The notes under the pieces: model-generated
Database searches by the model: none
What the model was told of the DNA's origin: nothing
Seen by the model: the letters and a program-made list of their open reading frames with translations, nothing else
In this document: one piece after another, positions 52,405 to 60,951 of the stretch
Layout: each line of letters begins with the position of its first letter
How positions within the stretch are numbered: position 1 is the first letter of the stretch
Made by a program: the position numbers and the translations under genes
Assembly: GCA_963805455.1 (NCBI GenBank)
Contig: CAWDUJ010000002.1
Location: 62,001 to 126,000 of the forward strand
Direction: 5' to 3'
From: VRUE01 sp963805455
GTDB lineage: Bacteria > Actinomycetota > Thermoleophilia > Solirubrobacterales > 70-9
DNA: 64,000 nt

Positions 52405-52911
52405 CGGTATGAACTCCGTCACCTGGTCGACGGGCGGGCGCTCCGGAGGTGCTTTCTCCTGGCGCGGCACCCCGAGATGGAGGAGGCCGACGAAGCGCTC
52501 GTCGTCGCCGAGGCCTACGGCGCGCCGCCCCGCCTCCCCCCGCAGCACCTCGGGCGTCCGCCAGTAGCCGGCGAGGCCGCGCGCGTGGGCGGCGAGCAGG
52601 ACGATGTAAGAGGCGACCGCGGTCGCGTGGAGGTCCTCCTCGTCCTGGACCGGGTCGCCCTCGAGCACGGCGGAGACGACGACCAGCGTCGGCGCCCGGT
52701 CGAGCTTCGCCGCCCCCTCGGCGCCGGCCGCCTCTTTCAGGGCAGCGAGGGAATGGGGGCCGAGCACGCGAAACCGCCAGGGCGCGGTCAGGTGGTGGTT
52801 GGGCGCCCACCGCGCCAGCTCGAGCAGCGCCCCGAGCTCATCGCGGTCGAGCGGCTCCGGCCCGAATGCCTTGTGGGTGCGGCGGGTGCGGATTGCCGTC
52901 TCGACATCCAT
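52402..52911 (-). CDS. Nitroreductase family protein
   Basis: This 169-residue FMN-dependent nitroreductase-fold protein has an N-terminal TAIRTRRTHKAFGPEPLD with the FMN-contacting RRTHK. It continues with LLELARWAPNHHLTAPWRF near residue 28 and LLAAHARGLAGYW near residue 104. It is shorter than most members (about 190-220 residues), mainly at the C-terminus. Substrates in the family include nitroaromatics, quinones and flavins. Its stop codon is the first three bases of repeat copy C. Confidence 0.85.
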   Translation of the reverse strand: MDVETAIRTRRTHKAFGPEPLDRDELGALLELARWAPNHHLTAPWRFRVLGPHSLAALKEAAGAEGAAKLDRAPTLVVVSAVLEGDPVQDEEDLHATAVASYIVLLAAHARGLAGYWRTPEVLRGEAGRRAVGLGDDERFVGLLHLGVPRQEKAPPERPPVDQVTEFIP

Positions 52912-52932
52912 CCGCTCACCGAATCTCGCTCA

Positions 52933-54807
52933 TCACCAGCTGAAGCGCCGACCGAGGAACAGCACGCCGCCGAGGGCGAGGGCGCCGGTGCCGACGCCGA
53001 CCCCGATCGGGGCCAGCGGATGGGGGCCCGGGGGCGGTTCCTTCGCTTCGAATTTCGACAGCGGCGGGGTTTCCGGCGTCGCGCCCTCGCCCGTGCTCGG
53101 CGAGACCGGGATCGGCGGCCCCGGGGTCGCGGCCGGTGGGGTCAGCGGCGCCGACCCGCCGGAGCCCGAGCCTGAGCCGGAGCCCGAGCCGCCGCTGCTC
53201 GAGGGCGGGGTCAGCGCTTCGGGAATTGTCGGGGTCAGTGGCGCCGGCGAGCTTTCTTCGGGTTTGACGGGCGCCGGCTTCGGGGTCGGCGCCCGGGGCG
53301 GCACCGGCGAGATCGGGAACGAGCTGCCGGTGATCGCCGGCAGGACCTGAGCCGTGACCCAGACCGGGGTCTGGTTGCTCGAGGAGGAGTAGTTGAAGTG
53401 GCCGTCGGCGTCCTGGCGCGCCAGCAGGTAACCCCGCGCCGAGTGGCCTCCACTGGAGATCGACGCAGGGTCGGTGCCGATCGCGATCATTCCCTGCGCC
53501 GCCCACGCCGTCGATTGCGAGTTCGCCGGGCCGCTGCCCGTGAGGCCGAATCCGCCGCTCGAGAGCTGCACCGATTTGAGGAACGAGAGGCCGCGCTGGG
53601 AGAGCTTCGAGCTCCGCAGCGCCTGCATCACGGCGCCGGTGTCGTCGGGGGTGCTCGGCTTGCTCCGTTCGTCGCCCCAGCCGCCGTCGCTGTTCTGGAC
53701 GTCGCCCAACCACGAGAGCGACTTTTCGAGGTCACCGGTGTCGCCGGCGGCGCGCAGCGCGAGCACCGCGAACGCGGTGGTCCCCGGCCACCCTTCCCAG
53801 GAGCCGTTGCTGCCGCGGCGCTTGGCCAGCAAGCTGACCAGGTCGCTCCCGCCGAAGGAGTGGGCGTCGACGCCGGCGCCCTCGAGGGCGAGGATCGTGC
53901 GCGCGTAGTCACCGCTGCTTTCGATTTCGCCGATCGCCGATCGCAGATAGTCGACCGGCGTCCCCCCGCCTTTCGAGATGTCGAGCGGATTGCGCCCGGC
54001 GGCCTCGAGGCCGAGCATCGACCAGCTCGTGATCGAGGCGCTCGAACTGGAGCCGGGACTGCTGCCCCAGCCGCCATCGCTGTTCTGGACCGAGACCAGC
54101 CAGTCGGCCGCCCCGGTCGCGCCGGTGGCGCCGTTCGCCTGCGATGGGATCGCGCTGGCCAGAAGCAGCGCCGCCAGCACGGTTCCAGCCAGCGCCGGTT
54201 TGCGGGCCCGCCACTCGAACCGCTCGCGGAACCGGGCCAGCATCCGCAGCATCGCCGGGCCCGCGATCAGCGCAAAGACGATGTTGCCGACCGCGTGGGC
54301 GAGGTCGAACGGGATCGCACGCGACTCGAGCGCCGCAAAGCGCTGCACCGAAAGCTCGCCGCCGTAGGTAGCCATCAAAGAGAAGTTTAGGAGTGCCCCG
54401 TATGCAACCCCCGCAAGACCGCATGCGGCGGCGAGCGTGAGGCGGCCGATCCGGCGCCTCCAGAGCAAGGCCAGGATCGCCCCGTAGATGCCGCACAGGC
54501 CCCAGCCCGCCATCTGCCAGGGCGTCCACGGGCCCTGCCCGAACCAGAGGTTCGAGACCAGCGCGGTGAGGGCGCCGACCGCGAATCCCGGCGCCGGCCC
54601 GAGCGCGTAGCCGGCGACGATCACGATGTCGGTTGTCGGCTTGACGTTGGGAAAGGCCGCGAACGCGATCCGGCCGGCAATCGCGAGTGCGGCGAGCGCG
54701 GCGACGAGGGCGACGACCTGGGACGGCGGGCGTGAGCGCTCGTACCAGGCGAACCCGGCGAGCAGGACCCCGCCGAGGATCAGGAAGCTGGCGAGCTCCC
54801 AGCTCAT
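52933..54807 (-). CDS. ECF transporter S component fused to extracellular alpha/alpha-toroid domain
   Basis: This 624-residue protein is a fusion. Residues 1-200 form a six-helix S component of an energy-coupling-factor importer (PNVKPTTDIVIVAGYALGP; VSNLWFGQGPWTPWQM). A hydrophobic segment at ~205-222 leads out of the membrane. Residues ~234-475 carry prenyltransferase/cyclase-type toroid repeats with QNSDGGWG at 241-248 and again near 365. A Pro/Gly/Ser-rich stalk (~476-595) and a C-terminal membrane helix follow. The ATG overlaps the ATPase stop by 4 bases. The gene is last in a cobalamin-riboswitch operon, so cobalamin (or a corrinoid) is the inferred substrate. The toroid resembles the alpha domain of intrinsic factor/transcobalamin. 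Confidence 0.85.
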   Translation of the reverse strand: MSWELASFLILGGVLLAGFAWYERSRPPSQVVALVAALAALAIAGRIAFAAFPNVKPTTDIVIVAGYALGPAPGFAVGALTALVSNLWFGQGPWTPWQMAGWGLCGIYGAILALLWRRRIGRLTLAAACGLAGVAYGALLNFSLMATYGGELSVQRFAALESRAIPFDLAHAVGNIVFALIAGPAMLRMLARFRERFEWRARKPALAGTVLAALLLASAIPSQANGATGATGAADWLVSVQNSDGGWGSSPGSSSSASITSWSMLGLEAAGRNPLDISKGGGTPVDYLRSAIGEIESSGDYARTILALEGAGVDAHSFGGSDLVSLLAKRRGSNGSWEGWPGTTAFAVLALRAAGDTGDLEKSLSWLGDVQNSDGGWGDERSKPSTPDDTGAVMQALRSSKLSQRGLSFLKSVQLSSGGFGLTGSGPANSQSTAWAAQGMIAIGTDPASISSGGHSARGYLLARQDADGHFNYSSSSNQTPVWVTAQVLPAITGSSFPISPVPPRAPTPKPAPVKPEESSPAPLTPTIPEALTPPSSSGGSGSGSGSGSGGSAPLTPPAATPGPPIPVSPSTGEGATPETPPLSKFEAKEPPPGPHPLAPIGVGVGTGALALGGVLFLGRRFSW

Positions 54808-56417
54808 AGGTGGGTGGCCCCCTGCTCGGGGGTGACAACGCCCGGGAGGTCGAGGATCCGAGCCACCTCGGTCGCGAAGTACCAACCGCCGGAGAGGACC
54901 TCGCCGGTTTCCGCATCGGCGATCGGGGCCCCGTCTCCGAGCAGGACGACGCGGTCGGCGAAGCCGGCGGCGAACTCGACGTCATGAGTGGCGACGACCA
55001 CTCCCGCGCCGGCCTCGGCAAGCCGGGAGATCAGGTCGCCGAGGTCGCCCTTGCGGGCCCGGTCCATGCCCCTGGTCGGCTCGTCGAGGGCGACCAGCCC
55101 CGGCAGGCTGCCGCCGCCGATCCCGCCGGCGAGGACGATCGCCAACGCCAGCCGCTGCCGCTCGCCGCCCGAGAGGTCGCGCGGGTCGGCGTCGACGGCA
55201 TCCTCCAACCCCACGACCCGGAGGGCTTCCAGGCCCTCCTCCCCCGGCAACTCGTCCCCGACCCGCTCGCGGACCAGGAAGTCGCCCGGGTTCTGGGTCA
55301 GCAGGGCGACGCCCTCCGGCGCCTCGACCCTCCCCCGCACCGCCTTCTCGAGGCCCGCGACCGTCCGCAGCAGAGTGCTCTTCCCGGCGCCGTTCCGCCC
55401 CATCAACGCCACCCGCTCGCCACGCTCCACCCGTAGGTCGACGCCCTTCAGTACATCTCGCTTTGCATCCCCCTCCCCGAGCTCGACCCACAGATCTCGG
55501 AGCTCGAGGACCCGGGCGGCTGAGGGTCGGACTTCCTCCTCACTCAACTTTTCCGCGGGCGCAACACGCTCGATCTCGGCGAGATGATTGCGGGCATCGC
55601 GGACGCCGACGGGCAGCGGGGTGATGCCCGCAAGCGAGAAGAGGCGGGCGCCGGGGGTCTCGAGGGCGGGGTCCGCTCCCTGGGCCCATGAGAGGAAGCC
55701 GCGGGGCTCTCCGTCGAACGCGATCGTGCCGGCGTCCATCGCGACGACGCGGTCGGCGGCGGCGAGGCAGCGCTCGAGGCGGTGCTCGGCGAGGACGATC
55801 GTCACCCCCCACTCCTCGTTCAGCCGCCGCAGCAGCCAGATCAGCTCGTCGCCGGCGACGGGGTCGAGCTGTGAGGTCGGCTCGTCGAGCAGGACCAGCG
55901 CCGGGCGGGTTACGAGCGCGGCCGCCAGCGCGACCCGCTGCATCTCCCCGCCCGAGAGGGTATCGACGGTCCGGCCGAGCAGCTCGGGGATCGCGAGCGC
56001 GAGCACCACCTCCTCGACCGCCCGCGCCCGCGCCGCCGGCGGCACGCCGCGCAACTCCAGCGGGAGCTCGATCTCGGCGGCGACGGTCGTCGAGACGACC
56101 TGGGTCTCGGGGTCCTGGGCGACGTAGCCGACGGTCGCAGCCAGCTCTCCCGGCCCGACGGCGATCGCGTCGAGGCCGCAGACCTCGATCCGGCCGGAGA
56201 TCTCGCCGCCGTGGAAGTGCGGGATGAGACCGCAACCGGCCCGCAGCAGGGTCGACTTCCCGCAGCCAGAGCGCCCGGCGAGAACGACCAGCTCGCCGGC
56301 GCCGATCTCCAGTGAGATGTCGACCAGGGCGTCGCGCCCGGCGTTCGGGTAGGCGTAGGAGACGCCATCCAGGGTCAGGGCCTGCTCGGTTCGGGTCGGG
56401 ATCGCGAGGTCAGCCAC
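54804..56417 (-). CDS. ECF transporter ATPase, EcfA1-EcfA2 fusion
   Basis: This 537-residue protein carries two complete ABC ATPase domains in one chain. Domain 1 has Walker A GRSGCGKST at 48-56, LSGGEMQR near 142 and LVLLDEPTSQLDP near 162. Domain 2 has GRNGAGKST near 360, LSGGERQR near 437 and VALDEPTRGMD near 465. It powers the importer together with EcfT and the S component. The GTG at 56417 overlaps the EcfT stop by 8 bases (GTGGCTGA); the upstream extension of the frame lies within ecfT and is rejected. Confidence 0.92.
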   Translation of the reverse strand: MADLAIPTRTEQALTLDGVSYAYPNAGRDALVDISLEIGAGELVVLAGRSGCGKSTLLRAGCGLIPHFHGGEISGRIEVCGLDAIAVGPGELAATVGYVAQDPETQVVSTTVAAEIELPLELRGVPPAARARAVEEVVLALAIPELLGRTVDTLSGGEMQRVALAAALVTRPALVLLDEPTSQLDPVAGDELIWLLRRLNEEWGVTIVLAEHRLERCLAAADRVVAMDAGTIAFDGEPRGFLSWAQGADPALETPGARLFSLAGITPLPVGVRDARNHLAEIERVAPAEKLSEEEVRPSAARVLELRDLWVELGEGDAKRDVLKGVDLRVERGERVALMGRNGAGKSTLLRTVAGLEKAVRGRVEAPEGVALLTQNPGDFLVRERVGDELPGEEGLEALRVVGLEDAVDADPRDLSGGERQRLALAIVLAGGIGGGSLPGLVALDEPTRGMDRARKGDLGDLISRLAEAGAGVVVATHDVEFAAGFADRVVLLGDGAPIADAETGEVLSGGWYFATEVARILDLPGVVTPEQGATHL

Positions 56418-57282
56418 GGCGCACCCAGGGAGCCAGCCCCGAGAGGGCGATCGCGACCGCAAGGCCGAGGGTCCTCGTGTCGGTGTCGAGGCCGATCCTC
56501 GGATAGGCGTGGAACCCGCCCGCGCCGGCGAGCAGCCCCGTGATCGCAAGCGCGAGGACGGCCGCGGCGACGGCGTAGAAGCGGGCGTCGTGCCGGGAGC
56601 GATCGCGCCGGTTGGCGATCCGCCGCGAGCCGAGGCCGTACCCGCGAAGCTCGAGGGTCGCGGCGACGTCGACGGCGCGATCGAGCGAGCCGGCGAGGAG
56701 CCGCCGGGCGAGCTGCGCCTTGCCGACCGGGGCGGCGCCGGCGCCGCGGAGCTGCGCCGCGTCGCGGAGTCGCGCCGCGTCGGCGGCGGCCACCGGCACC
56801 AGCCGCGAGACCAGGGTCGCGGTCAATGCCGAGCGTCCCGCGATCGGCCGCAGGGCGCGTAGGACCCGGTCTGGATCGACGCAGGCCGAGTAGACGGCGA
56901 AGGCGACGAGGACGACGAGTGCGCGCAGGCCGAGGACGACGCCTTCGACGATCGCCTCAGCGGTGACGTCGACCCGGCCGAAGACCGGCCAGTCCCCGAG
57001 GCGGGCGATCACCGTCTCACCGCGGCTGACGACGATCGCGTTGACGACAACGATCAGGAGCGCGAGCGTCAACCCCATCCAGAGCGCGGCCCGCACCGCG
57101 CGCCTGGCCCCGGCCAGGACTCCGGCGCCGACCGCCGCCATTCCCACCGCGACGAGGACGATCGGGCTCGAGTAGAGGAAGGCGACCGCGACCAGCGAGC
57201 CGAGGTAGGCGACCGCGGCTCCCGGAGAGGCTGCCTGCAGCGGCCCCGGCCTCGGCGTGTATGCGAAGGGAGACCTGATCAC
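56410..57282 (-). CDS. ECF transporter transmembrane component EcfT (CbiQ-like)
   Basis: This 290-residue membrane protein has about six hydrophobic segments and the EcfT coupling-helix signatures: LVSRLVPVAAADAARLRDAAQLRG near residue 158 and ATLELRGYGLGSR near residue 207. These are the Ala-Arg-Gly-type motifs that contact the ATPases. It connects the S component to the fused ATPase. The GTG start overlaps the lipoprotein gene stop by 4 bases. Confidence 0.9.
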   Translation of the reverse strand: MIRSPFAYTPRPGPLQAASPGAAVAYLGSLVAVAFLYSSPIVLVAVGMAAVGAGVLAGARRAVRAALWMGLTLALLIVVVNAIVVSRGETVIARLGDWPVFGRVDVTAEAIVEGVVLGLRALVVLVAFAVYSACVDPDRVLRALRPIAGRSALTATLVSRLVPVAAADAARLRDAAQLRGAGAAPVGKAQLARRLLAGSLDRAVDVAATLELRGYGLGSRRIANRRDRSRHDARFYAVAAAVLALAITGLLAGAGGFHAYPRIGLDTDTRTLGLAVAIALSGLAPWVRRG

Positions 57283-58199
57283 GATCCCAGCGGCAGCGGC
57301 GCCTCCTCACCGCCCTCGGTAGCGACGGCATAGTGGTCACGCAGGGAGGACTCGTCGAGCAGATCGGCGGCCGCGGTCACACCCCTTATGTTGGCCCCGG
57401 TGACGATCCAGGTCGGAGGCGACCCGCCGCGGCGGGTCGCGGCGACGAGCCCCGCCGCCGGCCCGAAGCGCCTGCCCTCCTCGCCACTCTGATCGAGGCC
57501 GACCAGGGCCTCGCCGTCCCCGCTCGCCTCGTATCGGGCGTAGACACCGCTGCCCTCGGGTCCGGACTCGAGCTGCGAGGCGGCCGAATCCGACTCGATC
57601 TGGGCCCAGGGGCCGACCAGGACCCGGATCGGGCTGGCGTCACTCGCGGAGGAGGTCAGCGTCGCGCCGGCGTCCCGAAGCCTCGATTCCGCCGTCGCGC
57701 AGGCCGCCCCGCCGCCCCGGCATTCGACGACGGTCGGGTGCTCGTGCCCCTCGTATCCGCCGGCAAACGGCTGCGGCCAGGAGCCGACGACGGCCGGAAT
57801 CGAGGTCGCCGCCGACCAGTCGTGGTAATCCCACCAGACCGCCTCGCCGCCCCTTGCCTGGACGTCGGCGGCGCCGACGGTGGACTCGACCCCGTTGACG
57901 TAGAAGAACCAGTCGAGCGATCTGCCGCCGCCGTAATCGCCCTCGAGGCCGTCGATCGATTGGACGAAGCCGCCGCCGTAGCGAGTGGTGATCTCGGCGT
58001 TTCGTTCGAGCACCCGCATCACGGTGTCCGATTCGGTGACGTCGTCGCTGAAGGGAGCGACCACATGCCCGGCCCCGAAGTCGCGGGTCACCGTGATCCC
58101 GACCTGGCCGAGGTCGTCTCCCGGACCGAGGCCGCAGCCGGCGACCGCGAGCGCCGCTCCGAGCAGCGCGATCGCGATCGCCTGGCAGCCTTGCGTCAC
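57279..58199 (-). CDS. DUF4430 (transcobalamin-like) lipoprotein
   Basis: This 306-residue exported protein has a lipobox (ALAVAGCGLG, Cys at about residue 21), so it should be anchored in the membrane. Residues ~28-130 form a DUF4430 domain: VTESDTVMRVLERNAEITTRYGG, then RSLDWFFYVNGVESTVGAADV and the end GEAVWWDYHDW. DUF4430 corresponds to the C-terminal beta domain of animal transcobalamin and intrinsic factor. The remaining ~175 residues are a second, unassigned extracellular domain. The GTG at 58199 is placed directly before the signal sequence. It is part of the B12 riboswitch operon, so corrinoid capture is inferred. Confidence 0.85.
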   Translation of the reverse strand: MTQGCQAIAIALLGAALAVAGCGLGPGDDLGQVGITVTRDFGAGHVVAPFSDDVTESDTVMRVLERNAEITTRYGGGFVQSIDGLEGDYGGGRSLDWFFYVNGVESTVGAADVQARGGEAVWWDYHDWSAATSIPAVVGSWPQPFAGGYEGHEHPTVVECRGGGAACATAESRLRDAGATLTSSASDASPIRVLVGPWAQIESDSAASQLESGPEGSGVYARYEASGDGEALVGLDQSGEEGRRFGPAAGLVAATRRGGSPPTWIVTGANIRGVTAAADLLDESSLRDHYAVATEGGEEAPLPLGS

Positions 58200-58203
58200 G
58201 CCA

Positions 58204-58953
58204 TCAGCCCTTGGGACACACCCCGAGCACGCAGACGGCCGCCCCGTTCGATGGGATTTCCTTGCCGTGGGTCGCGACGAGGATCGTCGGCGCGCTGAGG
58301 ACAACCGTCGCCTTCCCGTCGGCCGCGGTCGGCGCGGACGCTCCGGAAACCGTCACCCCGGCCGCCGGCTTGCGCTTGCCCTTGTCGTTGAACGAGTAGA
58401 CCTGGACCTCGAACGGCACCCCCGGTGTCGCTTCGGCGGGGGCTTCCAGCGCCAGCTCGTTCGGATACGGGAACGCGGCGAGAGCCCAGAGGACTTCGTC
58501 GCCCTTCCTCAGCTTCACCGATTCGCCGCCGAGTTCGGGGTTCTTGTGGTTGACCTTCAGGTACCAGGACTTCTTCGCCGTGCTTTTGGCGCCGCCGACC
58601 CCGCAGATGCCGAGGCCGAATTCATCGAGGAAGGCGTCGGTCACCAGCAGTGGCCGCAGCGATGCCGTCGACTTCGCCCCTTGGGCCAGCAGGCCGAGCG
58701 CGGTCGCGCCCCTGATGGTGACCGATTTGCCGCTGCCGCCGGTCCCCTTGCCGAGGCAGGTCGCCTTCGGACTGGTCGGGACCTTGGTGGTGCCGGTCTG
58801 CAGCGTCTCTTCGGCGAGCGTCTTGCCGCCGGCCCCGACCACGCGCAGGTCGGCGCTGACTCCCTTCGCCGACGCAACAGTGACGGCGCAGAGCAACACG
58901 GTGATGGCGAGCGCGCATGCTGCGGCAAGCCTTGGTAGAGCGATTCTTGGCAT
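58204..58953 (-). CDS. Secreted DUF4430 (transcobalamin-like) protein
   Basis: This 249-residue protein has a Sec signal peptide (RIALPRLAAACALAITVLLCAVTVASA, cleavage after ASA). A DUF4430-like domain follows (ATALGLLAQGAKSTA; SWYLKVNHKNPELGGESVKLRKGDEVLWAL). Residues ~170-235 look like a beta-sandwich (VQVYSFNDKGKRKPAAGVTVSG). It ends with a Cys pair in AAVCVLGVCPKG. The ATG at 58953 has AAAGGGTGG upstream. It is the first gene after the cobalamin riboswitch and is probably a secreted corrinoid binder. Confidence 0.85.
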   Translation of the reverse strand: MPRIALPRLAAACALAITVLLCAVTVASAKGVSADLRVVGAGGKTLAEETLQTGTTKVPTSPKATCLGKGTGGSGKSVTIRGATALGLLAQGAKSTASLRPLLVTDAFLDEFGLGICGVGGAKSTAKKSWYLKVNHKNPELGGESVKLRKGDEVLWALAAFPYPNELALEAPAEATPGVPFEVQVYSFNDKGKRKPAAGVTVSGASAPTAADGKATVVLSAPTILVATHGKEIPSNGAAVCVLGVCPKG

Positions 58954-58987
58954 TGAAGCCACCCTTTCCACGAGGGTTGTCATGGCT

Positions 58988-59150
58988 GGCCGTGGACAGG
59001 TCTCCTGGCTCCCGGGGCCGGTCTGCCGCACCTTCCCGAGGGACCTGTGTCGCCCTCAGTGGCCGGCGTCTTGCGCCAGCGGCTTTCTTCACCCGGTCAC
59101 AGTGGCGGGACCGCGCCGGTCTTTCACCGGACTTCCCTTGACCACAGGCC
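58988..59150 (-). ncRNA. Cobalamin riboswitch
   Basis: On the minus strand this leader contains GGGAAGTCCGGTGAAAGACC, CGCGGTCCCGCCACTGTGACC with the B12 box GCCACTGTGACC at 59095-59106, then AAGACGCCGGCCACTGAGG and GGAGCCAGGAGACCTG near the 3' end. These are the conserved parts of the AdoCbl-type riboswitch. The outer stem pairs GGCCTGTGG with CCACGGCC. A weak -10 (TAGACT, 59163-59168) lies just upstream. No intrinsic terminator follows, and the first start codon is 35 nt on, so control is probably at translation. It shows the operon is repressed by cobalamin. Confidence 0.95.
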
Positions 59151-59183
59151 GTATCGCGGCGCAGTCTATCCTCAGATGTGTCC

Positions 59184-59868
59184 ATGAGGAAGGGTTCCTG
59201 GCGGCCATCACCGGCTTTTCTCGTCTCCGTGCTGGCGCTCGTCCTCGCCCTCGGCGGAACCGTCTACGCGGCGAAGAAGCTGAACGGCCGCACGATCCTC
59301 GTGAAATCGATTCCTGGGAACCGGCTGAAGCTCCATACCGTGCCCGCCAACCGGCTCAAGCCCGGAGTCCTCGGCAGGCAGTTCACCGGGCCGCTGACCG
59401 GGGCGGACATCGACGAGTCGAGCCTCGGCCCGGTGCCCAACGCCCTCCACGCCGACACCGCCGACACCGCCCGGAGCGCGATCGACGCCGAGACCTCGCT
59501 CAACGCCGTCAACGCGGTCGACTCCCAGACCGTCAACGGGTTCGGCGCCGGCTGCGGGCCCGGCACCCAGGCCTTCGCCGGCGCCTGCTGGGAGGCGTCC
59601 GCCAGCACGGCGCTGACGGCGCCCGCCGCCGCGGCCGAATGCGCGTCACGCGGCGGGACGCTGCCCGAGGCCCTGGCGCTCGCCGCCTTCGGACAGGAAG
59701 AAGGGGTGACACTAGACGCGAACGATGAGTGGTCGAGCGACATCGCGAGTCGTCAGCGGCCTGGACGCTATACAGCGTCGTCACAGTTTCTACACAAAGG
59801 CGAAATCAACTTCGCGCGTCTCGACCTCCACCCGCGCCTACCGCTGCGTGGTCCCGCTCGTCAGCTGA
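59184..59868 (+). pseudogene. Frameshifted Thermoleophilia-type secreted surface protein
   Basis: The N-terminus RPSPAFLVSVLALVLALGGTVYAAKKL is a signal/anchor typical of a large Thermoleophilia family, followed by a repeat-like middle and a domain ending ECASRGGTLPEALALAAFG and EWSSDI. The expected C-terminus continues in the second frame (AAWTLYSVVTVST, from about 59750) and then in the third (TKAKSTSRVSTSTRAYRCVV, stop at 59866). Two single-base deletions, near 59749 and near 59796, explain this. Without them the protein would be ~228 residues. The uncorrected frame runs on to 59948 with unlikely sequence. Decay or sequencing error are both possible. Confidence 0.75.
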
Positions 59869-60000
59869 TCGAACTATTTCGATCCATCGGGACGTGCCGG
59901 GGGTTGGGTACCCATAGTGGCCCCCAACTACCGGCACGTCCGCTGTAGCGCTCGTACTCTCGTCGAGGTCCGGCGGGCCCGGCGTCTATTCTCATTGGCG

Positions 60001-60942
60001 ATGCGACCGGGCTCGCCCAGTGCCAAGTTGCGCGTCACGGGCCCGCTCGTGGCGCTCGCCCTGATCGCGGCGATCGCGCTCGCCGCGCCGTCGCCTGTAG
60101 CCGCCTCGCCTTCCCCCTCCCGGGTCCACCCGAAGGGTCCGTCCAAGCCCGGTGAAGTCGAACGTGCCCTCAACTACTGGACCCCGGCCCGGATGCGGGC
60201 GACCCCGCCCCTCGACGCGCCGGAATCGCTCGAAAATCGGGCCGAAGCGAGCTTCGCCCCCGTACCCGAACCGAGCGTTGTCCCGTTCACGGTCAACGGC
60301 CGGCTCTTCATCCGCCAGGGCAACGAGCAGGGCTTCTGCTCGGCGACGGCGATCAACTCGCCAAGCCGGAAGCTGATCCTCACCGCCGCCCACTGCCTCA
60401 ACTCCGGCCCGCGCGGCCTGCTCGGCGGCACGACCTGGTCGCGGCTGGTCGTCTTCGTCCCGGCATACACCGACGGCCTGGCCCCGTTCGGGGCCTTCGT
60501 CGCCCACCGTAACGCCGTCCACGTCCCGAAACAGTGGATCAAGCTCGGCAATCCCAACTTCGACATCGGCGCCGCCCAGGTCGAGCCCAACGCCGAAGGC
60601 GTCAACGTCGCCGATGCGGTCGGCGGCGGCGCCTCGATCGCCCTCGACCTCGGCCGCAAACAGCAGTTCCAGACCTTCGGCTATCCGGGCAAGGTCCGCC
60701 GCATGCAGGGGTGCAGCTCCCCCTACGTCGGCGACGACAGCACCACCTACCGGATCCCCGGCCCGCCGACGATCGCGATCCGCTGCCACTGGGCCCCCGG
60801 CGCCAGCGGCGGCGGCTGGCTGATCGAAGAAGGCAAAACGATCAATGGCCTGACCAGCTACGCCAAGCGCCGCGACCTCCACCACACCTTCGGGCCCTAC
60901 TTCAGCCAGCGCAACGTCGGCACCCTCGTCGCCGGCCTCTAG
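60001..60942 (+). CDS. Secreted trypsin-like serine protease
   Basis: This 313-residue protein has a signal peptide (LRVTGPLVALALIAAIALAAPSPVAAS) and a chymotrypsin-fold domain. The catalytic His is in LTAAHC near residue 137, the Asp in NPNFDIGAAQV near residue 190, and the Ser in GASGGGWL near residue 274. FCSATAIN before the His and CSSP/RCHW cysteines suggest disulfides. It resembles actinobacterial extracellular proteases with an N-terminal propeptide of ~80 residues. The ATG at 60001 is the first with a good signal sequence. Confidence 0.87.
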   Translation: MRPGSPSAKLRVTGPLVALALIAAIALAAPSPVAASPSPSRVHPKGPSKPGEVERALNYWTPARMRATPPLDAPESLENRAEASFAPVPEPSVVPFTVNGRLFIRQGNEQGFCSATAINSPSRKLILTAAHCLNSGPRGLLGGTTWSRLVVFVPAYTDGLAPFGAFVAHRNAVHVPKQWIKLGNPNFDIGAAQVEPNAEGVNVADAVGGGASIALDLGRKQQFQTFGYPGKVRRMQGCSSPYVGDDSTTYRIPGPPTIAIRCHWAPGASGGGWLIEEGKTINGLTSYAKRRDLHHTFGPYFSQRNVGTLVAGL

Positions 60943-60951
60943 CCGGCGCGG

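Noticed and set aside
59949..60000. A protease start upstream at 59917
   Set aside because: The extra residues are basic and would bury the signal peptide; the ATG at 60001 places the signal sequence properly.
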